From Siderastrea radians (taxonomy: Eukaryota; Cnidaria; Anthozoa; Scleractinia; Rhizangiidae): a stretch of 64,000 nucleotides of DNA. The position numbers were made by a program, and so were the translations under genes. The stretch lies in NCBI GenBank assembly GCA_964017195.1, contig OZ024892.1, positions 17,706,704 to 17,770,703 of the forward strand, read 5' to 3'. The first letter of the stretch is position 1. Every line of letters begins with the position of its first letter. Below the pieces are notes generated by a model. That model was given only the letters and a program-made list of their open reading frames with translations, did no database searches and was not told where the DNA came from. Shown in pieces: positions 1-11,669 of the stretch.

Positions 1-1
1 C

Positions 2-873
2 TTCTGCACGCAGCCCGGCAAGGTTCACTCGTCAGGCTCCCCCTGCCCTGCAGAAGAATAGACTCTGTGCCTTTTTGCTACATTTTTGGCCAACTTGGTT
101 CAGCATGCTACGATCAAGGTTTATCTTTTGGCTGTTCGTTCATTGCACATTAAACAGGCCTTTCCGGACCCTCTCCTTAATTTTTTGAGGTTGCAGCGGG
201 TGCTTCAAGGAATTAAGCGCACTCAGGGTGACGTGTCTTGATTACACCTACCAGTCACTGATGACATCTTGGCAGTCATCCTCAAGGCCTTAGATCTTAA
301 AATTCCAGATCATTGTATGTTTTGGGCGGCTTGCAATTTAGCTTACTTCAGTTCCTCCGCTCTGCCGAGTTTACAGTCCCTAACATGGCTAGTTATTCGC
401 CAGCCATCCATCTTGGCCTGCCCGATATTGCATTTGACTCACATTACTCTCCCTCATGTCTCTCCATCCGAATTAAGGCATCAAAGACAGACCCATCCCG
501 CAAGGGGTGTTTCGTGTACATAGGCAAGGGGGATTTTCCCCTTTGTGCTATTCAATCCTTGTTAGCTTACTTGTCGGTAAGGGGTAATGCATCAGGCCCC
601 TTATTTCTGTTCCGGGACAGTCAGCCATTATGCCAAGCCATTTTGTCTCCATGGCTGCGTCTCATTCTTTCATCCGCTGGCACTGATGGCAATTTTTCAA
701 GCCACAGTTTTCGCATTGTTGCAGCGACAGTTGCTGCTCGAAACGGGATTGCTGACCATCAGATTCAAGTGTTGGGTCGATGGACAAGCAAGGCTTATTT
801 AACGTATATACGAACTCCAGCGGAGGCGTTATCAAAGCTTTCAAAGCAGCTGACATTGTCTGCTGCTCGCTGA
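2..873 (+). pseudogene. Tyrosine recombinase of a DIRS-type retroelement (broken)
   Basis: This is the C-terminal part of a tyrosine recombinase like those of DIRS/Ngaro-type retroelements, which integrate a circular DNA intermediate. The reading frame starting at base 2 is interrupted by stops at 59-61 and 239-241, and coding shifts to another frame near 345, where FLRSAEFT-like sequence begins. The second part, 313-873, is open for 186 codons. It carries the catalytic HSFR box (near 702) and GRW followed by the Tyr-containing YLTYIRTP (about 774-812), which fits the H-x-x-R ... GRW ... Y signature of the family. Reverse transcriptase and RNase H would lie upstream, outside the window. The element is inactive as read. 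Confidence 0.8.
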
Positions 874-2110
874 TCTTTGTCTGCCGCGACTCAACTCTTA
901 TGGTTTACATCTGGCTTCGTGCAGCTTAGGCAGAGCTGGTTCCTGTCCAAGGACTTTGTTTCCTTGTGGAGACTGGATTGCTGCTTGGTCTACGGTGAGC
1001 TGGTGCCAGTTTGTGTACCCTTCTTGGTCTGGTATGTACTATTTTTGTCTGCCTTGCTAGATGTGGGCCTCAGGGATGGTGCTTGGAAGGTTTGGGGTCT
1101 TGGTCCCTCACCCACCCTGTTCGCGGGCCTGTCGCTCTCCAAGCACTTTGGAGGGCGAGGCCTGGTTGTTGCCGCTCACAGGGTTGTCATGGTTACCCGA
1201 CATGCTTGGCTCAATTGCTTCTGGCTGCACCATTCTTTTAGGCACCTTCCCCAAGCTCATCTATTGATGAATTTAAATGTGGCTAAATGTAATTTAGGCT
1301 AAGTTAAACTCAAAACAATGCTGGTCAGCGGTCCTCCACGTGGCGGGCTTGCAGGGTGGCTGCAGGGTTGTCGCAGGGGCCTTTTGTGTTTTACAGTTCA
1401 ACCTTTGAGGTCAATTCACTTCAAGTGCTTGCATGCTGGTCCTCAGTTCTCCGTGCTTTCACTCCCTGCCCTTCCCTCCTTTCTGTTTCCTGTTATCATT
1501 GTTCCACTGTTCTCGTTGTGATGGTGCCTGGTAGTTGCTGCTCATAGGGTTGTCACGGTTACCCAACGTGCTCCGCTCAATTGCTTCCGGCTCCACCATT
1601 CTTTCAGGCACCTTCCCCAAGCTCATCTATTGTTGATGACTTTAATTGTTATTGATTGGTCGATCACAAGCTCGAGTCCTCTAATTGCTACGGATTGCCA
1701 TCGATCACCATCGACTTTCATTGATTCTATTGACTGTCATTGTTATAAAAGGGGGTTGGAGGGCCTGCAGGACTCCCACTTCACATGCAAGTAAGCCTTG
1801 CAAACATATCTTGGTCTTTCGACTAATTTTGCTTCTTGTATTTATGTAGGGGGTTACATGTAAGTTTGGAGGATTTTTAAATGGTCATTTTGAAGACTGC
1901 TTTCTTTGAAGGTCATATTTGATATTTGTATGATGGACTCCTGTGGCTTTATGCCTGTTTGTTATTCTCAGTTAAATTTGACCTTTGATCGTCTGTAAGG
2001 CCACTTTTTGATGCTGCTCTTGGCATATTAGATCGTTGAATTTGGCTTGTTAGGGAACTTGATAGGATTTTCAGCCTCTCATGCTTAAATTTCTGTCAAT
2101 AAAGGATTTG
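874..2110 (+). mobile_element. 3' non-coding end of the DIRS-type element with internal direct repeats
   Basis: No coding sequence is convincing here. A block of about 120 bp at 1161-1280 is repeated in the same direction at 1527-1649 (shared GGCACCTTCCCCAAGCTCAT and flanks). A TATAAAAG box lies at about 1744 and a polyadenylation signal AATAAA at 2098-2103. Direct repeats downstream of the recombinase gene match the split-direct-repeat ends known for Ngaro/PAT-type elements, although the matching left end would be outside the window. Confidence 0.5.
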
Positions 2111-2500
2111 AAACATTATCTGCAACGTGACTAGATTCTTTGTTTGTAACACTGTGTACCGATTATTGTGTTAAAACTCTGTTGCACGATGTTGTGCTTT
2201 GCATCACAGAGTGTGATCTATAGCCCCCTTTCGTCAAGAAATTGAAGTTGCAGCTTCTTTTGAGCTAGGTAACGTGTAGGCGATGGCTGAACTCTGCTTC
2301 AGTCAAATGTGTGAATAGCCCCTTCTGTAAAAGCATTTTCTGTTGACCCCCCAAAAAATTTGGAAATTATTGCCAATCGATGACAATCGACAGCAATTAA
2401 AAAACACATATTTTTTGGCCATCAATTTCCGATATCAATCGATTAATAAAAAAAATTGTTTTTGATTGCCATCGATTATTGATTTCATCGATTGGTTGGA
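1655..2500. repeat. Degenerate ATCGAT-rich short repeats
   Basis: Irregular copies of an ATCGAT/CAATCGA core are clustered at 1655-1745 and again at 2365-2500 (for example CATCGATTATTGATTTCATCGATTG). Spacing is irregular, so this is a degenerate simple repeat rather than a clean satellite. Nothing coding is visible between 2110 and 2600. Confidence 0.4.
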
Positions 2501-4684
2501 TAAGGACGGACATACCAGGGAAACCTTGTCCAGTTAAGATCAAATTGAAAAAAAAGAGAGGTTTATTTAATTACTGGCAGGTAACAATGATTTTGGGTTG
2601 TTCCATTTGTTATCCCCACCCCAACCCCGAAACAAAAAATAGAGCCTGATACAACTCTTCTACGGAACGTCTGCCACCCACTTTTTCGATTGATTGACAT
2701 TCAACAAAATAGCTAATCAAAATTTCTTCTGCTGCACGATCCTTGGTATACAAATTTTCCATGGCAGCAATTCGCAAAAAGTCCAGCAAATGTCGGCAAA
2801 AATAAGAAAATCATAGGCTACGACATATCTTCTAGGCACTAGAGCTCAAATTTACTAGATTGCTAACTTGAAGGTACTTGTTCCGGTATTGTACATGGTT
2901 TCTCTGTCTGAGCAGAAAATGAACACGACGAGGTCGTCATGTACCAAAACATGCTGCATGCTTGAATTCTTTCTCATTTCAAGTGGTATTCGGAAATATT
3001 CTCTACGCATTTGTCACAGATTTTCTGTGTAAAAGACTTTGGAAAATTAAGAAAAATACCTTCAGTTTCATTCTGTAGAATAAAGATATAAATAAAACTG
3101 TTTATAAACAAACAAGTATTTTGTAATTTAATTTACTTCCAAAAGGTGATAAATACGTGCATTTGAGATTAGCAGCGAATTTTATCTCGAAACAGCAGCG
3201 ATTTTTTAAACGAAGAACATTTATTATAAAACTAGTCAGATACTTTGGTATCAATGTCAGAGATCAATAAAGCGACATATGTAACACTGAATGAATAAAC
3301 TGAAAATCTTAATTACTTTAATAGGTAAAAACAAGTACAGCATCTCGCTGATTGCGGCTCTCGCTAAACATCAGTTTACGAATTATGGGTGGACTTGTTG
3401 ATCATTCTTGGCGAAAGATACTAGTCCCACTGCTGTTCGTTTTGTTTCTTAAAACGCGGAAACAACCACTAGCCTGTTATTTTCAATACTAGCTGAAAGC
3501 CTTCAAATGAAAATTTCAAGACACGATGCGAAAGAACGAAATACATAAGCTTACTCCGGGCATACTTCACTGTCGCTGTGCTTCTCTGCTCCAAGTGGGA
3601 GACAGCTTGCGTCAAACCCAACACCATTCTCAGGAGAGAAAGAAATGATGAGAATTCTCCTAGAACAACGAGAATATCTTAGAGTGACACATTTACCTCG
3701 GCAGACTTGTTCCTTAGCGATGGGGGTCGGATCAAAAATTGTGAGCGAGTCTCGTAGACAATTTACTTCCGTTGACAGCTCTATTGTTAAAGGGCCAATC
3801 AGATTGCGAGATTCATGCGGCCAAAATTTGGCTGCCAGCACAAGGTTCTGTGAGATTGTATCAGGTACAGGTACAGGTAAAAAAATAAGTTGATTTCTTA
3901 GTTTTTGGGCATGACCTTTATTCTAATCAAAGCTAAATCAAGCCAAATTAAGTCTCAAATAAGTCTTAGTTCTCTGCATTTCTTTAACGATCAGTCATAC
4001 TGTGGATCAACCGTCTCATTTTGTCCTCCTTGGACAAAATTAACCACAAATTTATTGTCCTTGTCCAATGAACTAATCACCGAAAGGAAGTGACAGTGCT
4101 GTGACATGAAAATCACCAAACCGTCAAATGCCCCTGGGTAGACTAATGCCCGGCCCCGGGATGGACAATGAGGAAAAATGCCCTACTAATGCCCCGGGGG
4201 GAAATTGACTGATGGAATTGACTGATGCATTAATCTTAAGAGTGCATTCTTTTGGGACTATTCTGGCTATTCTTATTCTGCTTTAGGACAATCCCAGAGC
4301 TACATGGGTGTCATGATGTTCTAACTCTAGTTTTTGCTATATACTTTTCAATAATTATTAGTCATGGGTGTGAGAATTTCAAATTTTAAATTATTGCTAC
4401 ATTTCTCTAAGATTTTTCATTATTTTGTTCAATCTTATTACTGTCCTGTAATTTTAAGGTGGTCTAGCTCGAATGGTTCGTTAGTTCCTCTCTAAGTCTT
4501 CCTCTTTTGCACATATTAATTTTTTTTCTGTCATTGTAACTTACTATATACGTACTTTTTATTTATGTAAATCTATATATTTTGTTTATATTACTTTGTG
4601 CAAAGAAAATGGGATAAAATTAAAAATTAAAATTAAATTAAAACTGATTAAATTAGGAATAACAGAATGCATGGAATTCTAATT
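2500..4684. other. Mostly non-coding stretch, CCDC61 side
   Basis: No gene is recognised. The stretch holds AT-rich DNA, a possible spliced pair on the minus strand (listed separately at 3553-3852), and GC-rich repeat debris at 4130-4200 built on AATGCCCCGGGG. CCDC61 exons beyond the first would be expected in this direction on the minus strand, but none matching the family was found. Confidence 0.4.
3553..3852 (-). CDS. Possible two-exon gene fragment, unidentified
   Basis: On the minus strand two open blocks are bounded by splice-like sites. The upper block runs from about 3852 (after TCTCACAG) to about 3697, ending at a donor GAG/GTAAAT. The lower runs from about 3660 (after GTTGTTCTAG) to 3553, ending at GGA/GTAAGC. 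Joined in phase 1 they stay open with no stop. The product is not recognised and does not match the part of CCDC61 that should follow exon 1. It could be chance, since the opposite strand is also open here. Transcript data would settle it. Confidence 0.25.
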
Positions 4685-5937
4685 GTGTGGTTCCAGAAAA
4701 TATCCCTACGCCCCCCCACGGAAGGTAACTGGAAATTCCGAGGGGGAGGGGGGTTCAAAGGCAGAAATTTCTGAGGGGAGTGGGGGGTTCATAGGAAGCT
4801 CCTTTTCCAGAGGGTGAAGAAACACGAAAAAATTGAAAGCAACGCACGATTGATCCCAAGCACGAAGTAATACTTACGCAGGCTGTTTTAACCTTCAAAA
4901 CTACGCAAATATGTTGACCGAAATGCCAAATTTTGCGACTTTGATTTGTGTGAAATTTCGGTAGACCTGATTTGCATATTCACGTTTACGGAAAATTGCA
5001 TGTCTTCTTGGCCTTCGGTGAATATTGCACCAATCCTTTCAATGGGAACGTTTTTCGTTAAACACCAAAGTTGTTCAAACAAATACAAAAATATTTTTAT
5101 CGCGCAATCCAGCAAAGGGTTTTCAGCAGCTTTTCACCGGATGTCATCGAGATAGAATTGTTGCGTTACATAAACAGTGACGTTCATAATTTGAAAAGGT
5201 CAGATTTCACGCGTTATGCAAATTTGATGCGTTTTTGAACTGAAACTAAAAGTTCAGCCTATATTAGCTATTTCTTACAAATTCTTTTACAGTTGTCATT
5301 ATCTTTGAGTTTCCATTTGACCTTCATTTACTATTTTTCAATTTTAAACAAAGGATAAAGTGCGGGAAGAAAGGTTCGATTTCTTATCCCTCTGTTCAAT
5401 TTATTTTTGGACTCACGGTATGCAAATTCACTTGTGCATAATCCCAGGAAAAAAGCTGCTTTTTTACTCTAATTCTCTTTCGAACATCATAACTGTCGAT
5501 TTTTAGTGTAATTTACATTCAACAGTTTCGCTTTTGACGGCAGGTTTGAGTGTGACAAACACAATTTCAATTCTCAAAATTTTGGCTTTGTTGTTTACGT
5601 CGCATTCGGCACGCAAATTATTCGCGGCAACCCTCGGCACCAACGCTGATAAAACGTTACAACACTCGGTTTAAACAAATTTTCGTGAAAAACATAGAAC
5701 ATTTCAAACCGGATAGCAAACATGCAAATAGTATAGAACAATAACAAAGCGTCATATGTTGAAAATGGATGTTATAATAGTAAATGTTACAACAAAAACC
5801 ATGTTCGCGTAACGTGGAAATTCCTGGGGGGAGGGGCATCATCAAAGACCCCCTTGGAACGGAAATTCCTAAGGGGTGGAGGGATGCAAACCAAAAACCT
5901 TCCGTGGGAGGGGTATGGATATTTTCTGAAACCACAC
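4685..5937. mobile_element. Non-autonomous TIR transposon, copy 1
   Basis: The ends are inverted repeats: GTGTGGTTCCAGAAAATATC at the left is mirrored by the TATGGATATTTTCTGAAACC CACAC-type right end. Just inside both ends are tandem units built on GGAAATTCC plus G-rich runs. The flanks carry a 3-bp duplication, ATT at 4682-4684 and 5938-5940. The interior has no transposase. It is homologous over long blocks to the element at 28286-29737, so these are two members of one family. The 3-bp A/T duplication would fit a Harbinger-type mobiliser; that is an inference. Confidence 0.85.
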
Positions 5938-5984
5938 ATTTCGAAAAGAACGCTCCTTCTGAAAATGGAATACCCTTGGCGGAG

Positions 5985-6235
5985 GTGACCTGAGAACTTC
6001 TACTATGTCTGCAGCCGCGTATGATTTCCGGCCAAAAATTTCCCAAAAGAACGCGTATTTCTGTCTATTCCGAGTAAAACCGCATTCTTTTTATTCTGTT
6101 GATTTTGCTATTGGGAGCAGAATGAACGGAATGATATTCCGTTCATTCCAAAAACGGAATAGCTCCCAAAAGAACACAAATACCGTCTATTCCGAGTATT
6201 CCTATTCCGGAAAAAAGAACGTACCCTTAATTACT
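5985..6235. repeat. Palindromic repeat with GGAATGAACGGAAT arms
   Basis: A near-perfect palindrome, GAATGAACGGAAT and its complement, is centred near 6135. It is flanked by further CCGAGTA/GGAATAG and GGGAGC/GCTCCC inverted pairs. It resembles a small MITE remnant next to the CCDC61 first exon; exact ends are not clear. Confidence 0.4.
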
Positions 6236-6285
6236 TAGCTAAGTTTTTATATCCAAGGAAATACAATTACTCGATATCAACTTAC

Positions 6286-6463
6286 ATCTGGCGTCAAATT
6301 CTCCCCTCCACTGATCGGAAGTAAGCCTGTCTTCGACTTCAAGAACGAATATCTCTTTACAGCTGTCGATCATAAGGGTGACGACGTACTCTATCCCTCG
6401 AAATACATGTCTAGAGCTGACAACGCTATGATCAATCGGCTCAGATCTCAAGCTAGAATTCAT
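6286..6463 (-). CDS. CCDC61: CCDC61 first coding exon (centrosomal/basal-body protein)
   Basis: The exon encodes the first 59 residues of coiled-coil domain-containing protein 61 (the VFL3 homologue), a centrosome and basal-body protein with an XRCC4-like head domain. The diagnostic stretch is VFRGIEYVV followed by LEVEDRLTSDQWRGEFDA at about residues 39-58, close to the vertebrate protein. The start is the first ATG (6463-6461). The exon ends in phase 1 at AGAT/GTAAGTTG (donor at 6284-6285). Later exons should lie at lower coordinates, but none was recognised, so introns are long or the exons are outside the window. It is head to head with COA6, about 370 bp apart. Confidence 0.8.
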
Positions 6464-6834
6464 CTTGCACTGGACAATGAAACTTCACAACCTATTGTCA
6501 CTGGAACGTAGTCCTCTCTCACTCAGCAGTGCTGCAATTACTAGTTATAACTTGTACATATTCTACAAAAAAATTAAAGAAATAGAAGACTAAGTTTGTT
6601 GTAGACTTCGTACGACTGTATTTAGCGGGCGTTTTAACGGCCATTGCTATCCCACAAAACACTTCGTTGCGGTAACAAGGAGTGGCTGCAAAGCACGAAT
6701 GCCATCAATAATCGGACAGCCGACGACAGCCGACCGAAATTTCGCGCGCGCGTGTGTATTTCGTCCGCCCCACAATCGCCATCGCCAAAATTAGAGACTA
6801 CTCGCAGTCTAGACAGCCACAAGGAAAGAGAACG
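6464..6834. promoter_or_regulatory. Bidirectional promoter region, CCDC61 / COA6
   Basis: This 371-bp interval separates divergently transcribed coding starts. It is locally richer in G+C and CpG than its surroundings (for example GCGCGCGCGTG at about 6744) and has no obvious TATA box near either start, as expected for a housekeeping CpG-type promoter. The promoter role is inferred from gene arrangement. Confidence 0.5.
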
Positions 6835-9800
6835 ATGCCTGCACCTACTGGAGAAGAGAGAAAGAGATGCCACGCAGCGCGAGATAGCTACTACGCTTGC
6901 CTTTCTTTAAACGATAACAGTGAATCAGCGTGCAGCAAGGAGAAAGAACTCTACGAGGGGGTATGCCCAGCAGTGTGGGTAGGTATGAGCTAATTTTAAG
7001 CTTATGTAGCTTAAGCTGCGTTCACACCAGCACCGAAGCATGTTTATAGCAAACATGTTTTGGGTTGCCCTTGGTGTAAAAACCTCGCAACTGACGTCAT
7101 AGCATCTATTGATCAACCCCCAGTGACTAGCTGGACCGGATAATCGAACATCAGCAAATGAGTAGATCAGTGGATCACTAGATCGATGGATCTGTGGATC
7201 AATAGATCGTTAGATCAGTAGATCAGTGGATCAGTACACTCATTTTCGCTCTGTTTTCAGTCGCCATGTTTAATGTGTTTCGTCTGACCTACATCAAAAC
7301 TTTCTCATGAGGTAGTTTCTATCATGGTCACCGAGAATAAACTTGTTTTGATCATGATTCGCGTGATGCACTCGCGATGCACACGGTGAAACATTGATGT
7401 TTTGGCCTAGTGTGAATGCAGTATTAGAGATCCGCTGAGGAGGCTCATACAATGTAAGGGTTTTCAGTGTTGAGTGTTCTGGTGTGTTTGAAGGGGAAAG
7501 GTAAAATTTCTGGACAGCCCCAGGGCTGTAAATAACGGCCGGTCAATGGACAATGTCTGGCCTGATTGGGGACCAGCCAAACGTTCACCTTGCCGGTCAT
7601 GTTGACTGGTCACATTCAGTCATATTAAAATGAACTTAAGTTTCATTTTGAAATGAACTATACAAAAGTTTCTATTTTTCCGTTATACGGTGCACCCTTT
7701 GTATTTCTGTTGAAAACTATCACTAATTAGGGGTGCGTCTTATAGATGAATATTTTCTGGCAACAAATTCTAAAGATCTCGATTTTTCATTTTAATTAGG
7801 CTATAAACAAAAGAGAAACACTGTTGGTTGTTCACTTTCCTGCAACATCAACATTCTGCTTTAATGTGAAACTTAAGCGACAGAACGGTTTGAGAAACAA
7901 CAGAAAAAAGCTTTATTTGCATACAGTGCCTGCTTGAAAGCACGTGCTCAGTAACACGATACTGTCACGCACTAAACCTTATTTTAAATTTGACCAATTT
8001 TTTGTTAGACAACATTGTTGGATTAATATTGTTAGTAGAGAAAGGAAACCTACATTCTTCACCACCTATGACACTTTCATTCTAGGTAGCACCTGGATAA
8101 TTTTTCAGTTCTCGCATTCTTTTGAAGATGACTTTCAGGGTGAGTTTTTCGCCATTCACCTTCACTACTCAATGCAACAGAGAAACCTATCGGCACCGCA
8201 AGTTGTTCTTGGCACTTTTCTGCTCCCAGTTAAATTCTAGCATTCTTGCTGTATGTTGTCAACTCGAATCAAATCAGCATTAACTTAACATTGCAGTGTG
8301 ACATTTTCAGCTTTTGTTTTTGTGTGAAATTTCATTTTTGTTTAATTACCGCAAACTCGTGCGCTGGTGTTTGTGCAAATGACTTTTATGTCGTTGTTTA
8401 TAATCTCTCTTTCGGCTAGCTAGATAGGTAACTTCAATTGTGACTGAAATAAACTTGACAAAAAAATTTTTCTTCAGTTTGGGTGTGTCAAGTGTAACCA
8501 AGTATGTTAGTGATATTTTCAGTTTGAAAACTTGACATGATTGAGTTGTGAAGTTTGGGGTGCATCTTACAAGCCGAGTGCACATTATAGCCAAAAATTA
8601 TGGTATGTATATTGGTCCAGCCAGAAACAAGGTATAACTGGTGAATGACCAAAAGCTATTTCCAGCCCGGGGATTATGCATACATTTTCTGACTCTTAGC
8701 TCTGTTCGTGATTGCTGTTTGTTTATAAGAAAAGTGTAAAAGTAGTTGAATGCATAATTTATGTGCAGCACTGCACAGAAATTTTACCACGAGGAACCTG
8801 AAGATTACTCAGTGTACCGGTACATATTGACTGAGTGAGAAGGCCGGATGAGAAAATATTTGGCTCAAGGTTATGGTGTAGGGAGCGAACACAGCGAGGT
8901 CCATGTGCCTTGACTGAGAGCCAAACATTTTCCTGTCTGGCCCGACCTAACTCAGTCAATAACTAAGTATTTTATCAGACCAGCATTATTATGCTTAACA
9001 TCATTCCAAAATGTCAACAAGATTGAATGGTCGCTAAATGAACAAATGATTGACGTGAACAGGACCAGACAGCTTTTTCTGGGCCAGCTTACATTAACCT
9101 GACCGGACCTTCATCAGCTTGCCAATGCATTTTCAATAGAATTGCTTGCGCGACCATACAGTGGACACTGTATGTAAACACTGTATGATAAAAAATAGTT
9201 TTTGTAAACATTTGTTTAATTGCGTGACTAAATAGCCCAGGACGTAACACCATAGGACAACGGAACACCAGACTAAAGCTTACCATACAGCAGCCTAATG
9301 TTGTCCTTAGTTGTTTCAATAGTGTTCCATTGTCAATGGTCTTCTGGGGTGTTCTTGGTTTTAGTACATCCCATGAAAACTGTGAATATCTTTACATCTT
9401 TATTGTTGGTAAATAATTTTTATTCTGACGTTATATCGGTTACCATGGCAGCTCTAGAGACCCACAAAGAGAAGCTCTAAAATTTAGTGTTTGCAAACTA
9501 TCTGTTTGCAAATACTGAAACAATTTAAGAGATCAGCTGGGTATTCCAGCACTTGTGACTGGGTGACAAATTAGCATGTGAAGACAATGGCCCATATCAT
9601 CCATCCAAAATAGGAGAGGGTGTAGCTGTTACAGAAGGAGGTTATTGCCAGATTCACAGCACTCTACATTAGACAACATACATCTAGTAAACTAGCAAAG
9701 AACATTTCCTTGCATTCATTTAATTTCAAATGTAAGTTGTGAACAATGGTGTGTGACTGAAAAGCGTTAAGCTTTTAATGCTCTGATGAAGGTCACCAGT

Positions 9801-10340
9801 TTCCATCAAAAATTCAGTGAAAAAAAAAACTAAAAAAATTGGATTTAACTTTTTTTCTGAAATATATCATCAACTACTTGCACAAATGGTTGTGCTATCA
9901 AAAACACCCCCCGTGGGGGGAGTATGGGTATTTTCTGGACCAACACATTTAAAGTTTTTGTAATATGATTTGTTAGTAGGAATCAGATGCAAGTTGACCT
10001 AGTTGGACTAGCAAGTGCAAACATATTTTTAATTTTATAATCCAATTGTGAATTCTTGTAATTGGGGCAGTTTGACTAGAACCAGGATCACACAGCCACT
10101 ATAAAGAGGAATGTGACTTTTGTTTTTGGGAAGTGTTCACTTACAGTTGTGAGGCCTTTAGTGTAATCAATGAGAAGTGGGGCTGATTAGTCATTCATTA
10201 ACTGTGATTTATGTTTGGTTTTAAGTCATCATCTCACTTGTTCATTTCAGGTGACTTATTTTGCAAAGAAAAGAGTTTATGATGATTATAAGAAGAAGCT
10301 AAATACAGAGGGATTTAAACCAGCAGATGAGCGACCATAA
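6835..10340 (+). CDS. COA6: COA6, cytochrome c oxidase assembly factor 6 (two exons)
   Basis: COA6 is a mitochondrial intermembrane-space protein that helps deliver copper to subunit COX2 of cytochrome c oxidase. Coding exons are 6835-6978 and 10251-10340: 77 codons plus stop, close to the usual size. The start is ATG in the context of MPAPTGEERK. The twin-cysteine helices are clear: C12-X9-C22 and C33-X10-C44. Exon 1 ends at CPAVW with donor GTAGGT; exon 2 begins after TTCATTTCAG with VTYFAKKRVYDDYKKK, and phase 0 is kept. The end is ...KPADERP, stop 10338-10340. A polyadenylation signal AATAAA lies at 10662-10667. The family match rests on the cysteine spacing and on the W-[IV]-x-YF-x-K-R junction. 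Confidence 0.93.
7014..7424. mobile_element. MITE with CTGCGTTCACACCAG ends
   Basis: The left end CTGCGTTCACACCAG (about 7017) is mirrored by CTAGTGTGAATGCAG at about 7405-7420. The element is about 0.4 kb, has no coding content, and carries an 8-bp minisatellite listed separately. Confidence 0.6.
7165..7236. repeat. Nine-unit 8-bp minisatellite, GATCNNNN
   Basis: Nine consecutive 8-bp units begin with an invariant GATC, followed by AGTG, ACTA, GATG, TGTG, AATA, GTTA, AGTA, AGTG and AGTA. The period is exact while the other four positions drift. Confidence 0.9.
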
Positions 10341-10661
10341 AAGAGACAATTTCTCAAGTGAATGCTCGACTTGTATTTTGTATTTAGTAGGCTTTCTCAT
10401 CTAACAAATGAATATTGCTGGAACAAGAGAAGATATTACAGAAAAGAACACACTACCCTTTCACATTTTTGTAAGGGCTTTCACATATTAAGCTTAAATT
10501 GTTTTTCACTTCACAGGTTCTTTAATGGACAATTCCCCAAAATACTCTCCATTGAGCCTGCAATATATATTTTTTTTAACAGAATAGTTGAAAGTAGTCA
10601 AGTCATCAATTTCAGTGCACTTCACATGCACTTGTTTGCCGTGGACCAGTCTGTGTTCCTC

Positions 10662-10667
10662 AATAAA
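10662..10667 (+). terminator. COA6 polyadenylation signal
   Basis: AATAAA lies 322 bp after the COA6 stop. It is only 7 bp before the left end of the transposon at 10675, so cleavage would fall inside the transposon. Confidence 0.6.
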
Positions 10668-10674
10668 CTGCTAG

Positions 10675-11650
10675 TACGGTAAAAACCCATATATAAGAAC
10701 CTACTAGATTTTTCCAAGGTAGTCTTAAAAGGTTCTTATGTATTTGGTGTCTACTGAGTGTTTAGGCTTTTTAGATTCTAAAATAGGTTCTTTTTTTCTT
10801 GAGAGGAAAAAGGCGCTTGCTGCTGGTCCAACAACTAGCCTATATGGGTGTGGTCCCTTCCTTATGTATAAGAATTTATGTATAGTGAGGTTGCCACTTT
10901 CAATGAAAATTAATGGGTTGACAGTATCCTTTGTTGACATTTAGGTGTTACTGTTACTGTTGCTATTTTTTCCTGGTTTTCCTAATTCTTGGTTTTCACT
11001 GTCACGCCATGAAATATTAAAATCAAAACCAGTTGATGAAAGAAGCCAAGAGTTTATAATGTTATAAAGGATACACAATTAAACAACTTCACCAAGTCTC
11101 AGATCTGTATGGTATATTTCGGTTGTTGAGTTATCTGCCGAAACGTTCGATTGAAATTTGTAGAGCTCAGTATGAAAACGCCATGTTGGTGTCCCTCGGA
11201 GGGGCACAAACGTGGCCGCCGGAAATCAATGAAAACATCTGGAATTTAGTTCTGTTCTTCCAGCGATTACTTTTCTCTCGTGAACTACTAATGCTTTAAC
11301 TGTCCAAACTGCTAAAAATCACAAGGAGAGTCCTTTTTTGCACAGGAGAAAGCTTTGTCACGGACGCTGTGTTGGTGTCACGTAGGGTGAAAAGCCAGAA
11401 ATTTAATATTCTGTATTTTCAAAACGAAAGACGCTACCGAGCTGAAAACTTGTGAAAAGATATATTTTTAAGTCATCCTAAACCTGGTGGGGATATAAAA
11501 TCTGAAGACCTCGCCATCTATGATTTTAGAATTTTATGACGTCACGTGAAAACCAGCGATACAAAACTTTTTCAATTGTTAGGCTGAAGGGGTTCATTTT
11601 AGCCTACAGGTTCTTAATCCAATGGTTCTTGTATGTGGGTTTTTACTGTA
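10675..11650. mobile_element. TA-flanked TIR transposon between convergent genes
   Basis: The ends are TACGGTAAAAACCCATATAT at the left and the inverse of TACAGTAAAAACCCACATAC at the right. TA at both borders suggests a mariner-type TA duplication. It is 976 bp and has no transposase. It ends 19 bp from the stop codon of the minus-strand SETD9-like gene and begins 7 bp past the COA6 AATAAA. Confidence 0.85.
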
Positions 11651-11669
11651 TGCATCGTGGTGACCTCGG

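Larger units (their letters stand above)
6979..10250 (+). other. COA6 intron
   Basis: The 3272-bp intron begins GTAGGTATGAG and ends TTCATTTCAG. It contains a small inverted-repeat element at 7014-7424 and a truncated terminus of the 4685-type transposon near 9903-9950 (CCCCCCGTGGGGGG then ATTTTCTGGACCAACACATT). Open frames such as the one at 7944-8240 look like chance and match no known protein. Confidence 0.8.

Noticed and set aside
2629..2800. Minus-strand open stretch of about 55 codons ending near 2629
   Set aside because: Looks exon-like, but there is no AG acceptor between its upstream stop and the start of the open part, and no family match.
7165..7236. CRISPR-like array
   Set aside because: 8-bp units without spacers; a minisatellite in a eukaryotic intron.
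7944..8240. 98-codon plus-strand frame in the COA6 intron
   Set aside because: No known domain, intronic, AT-rich; length is within chance expectation.
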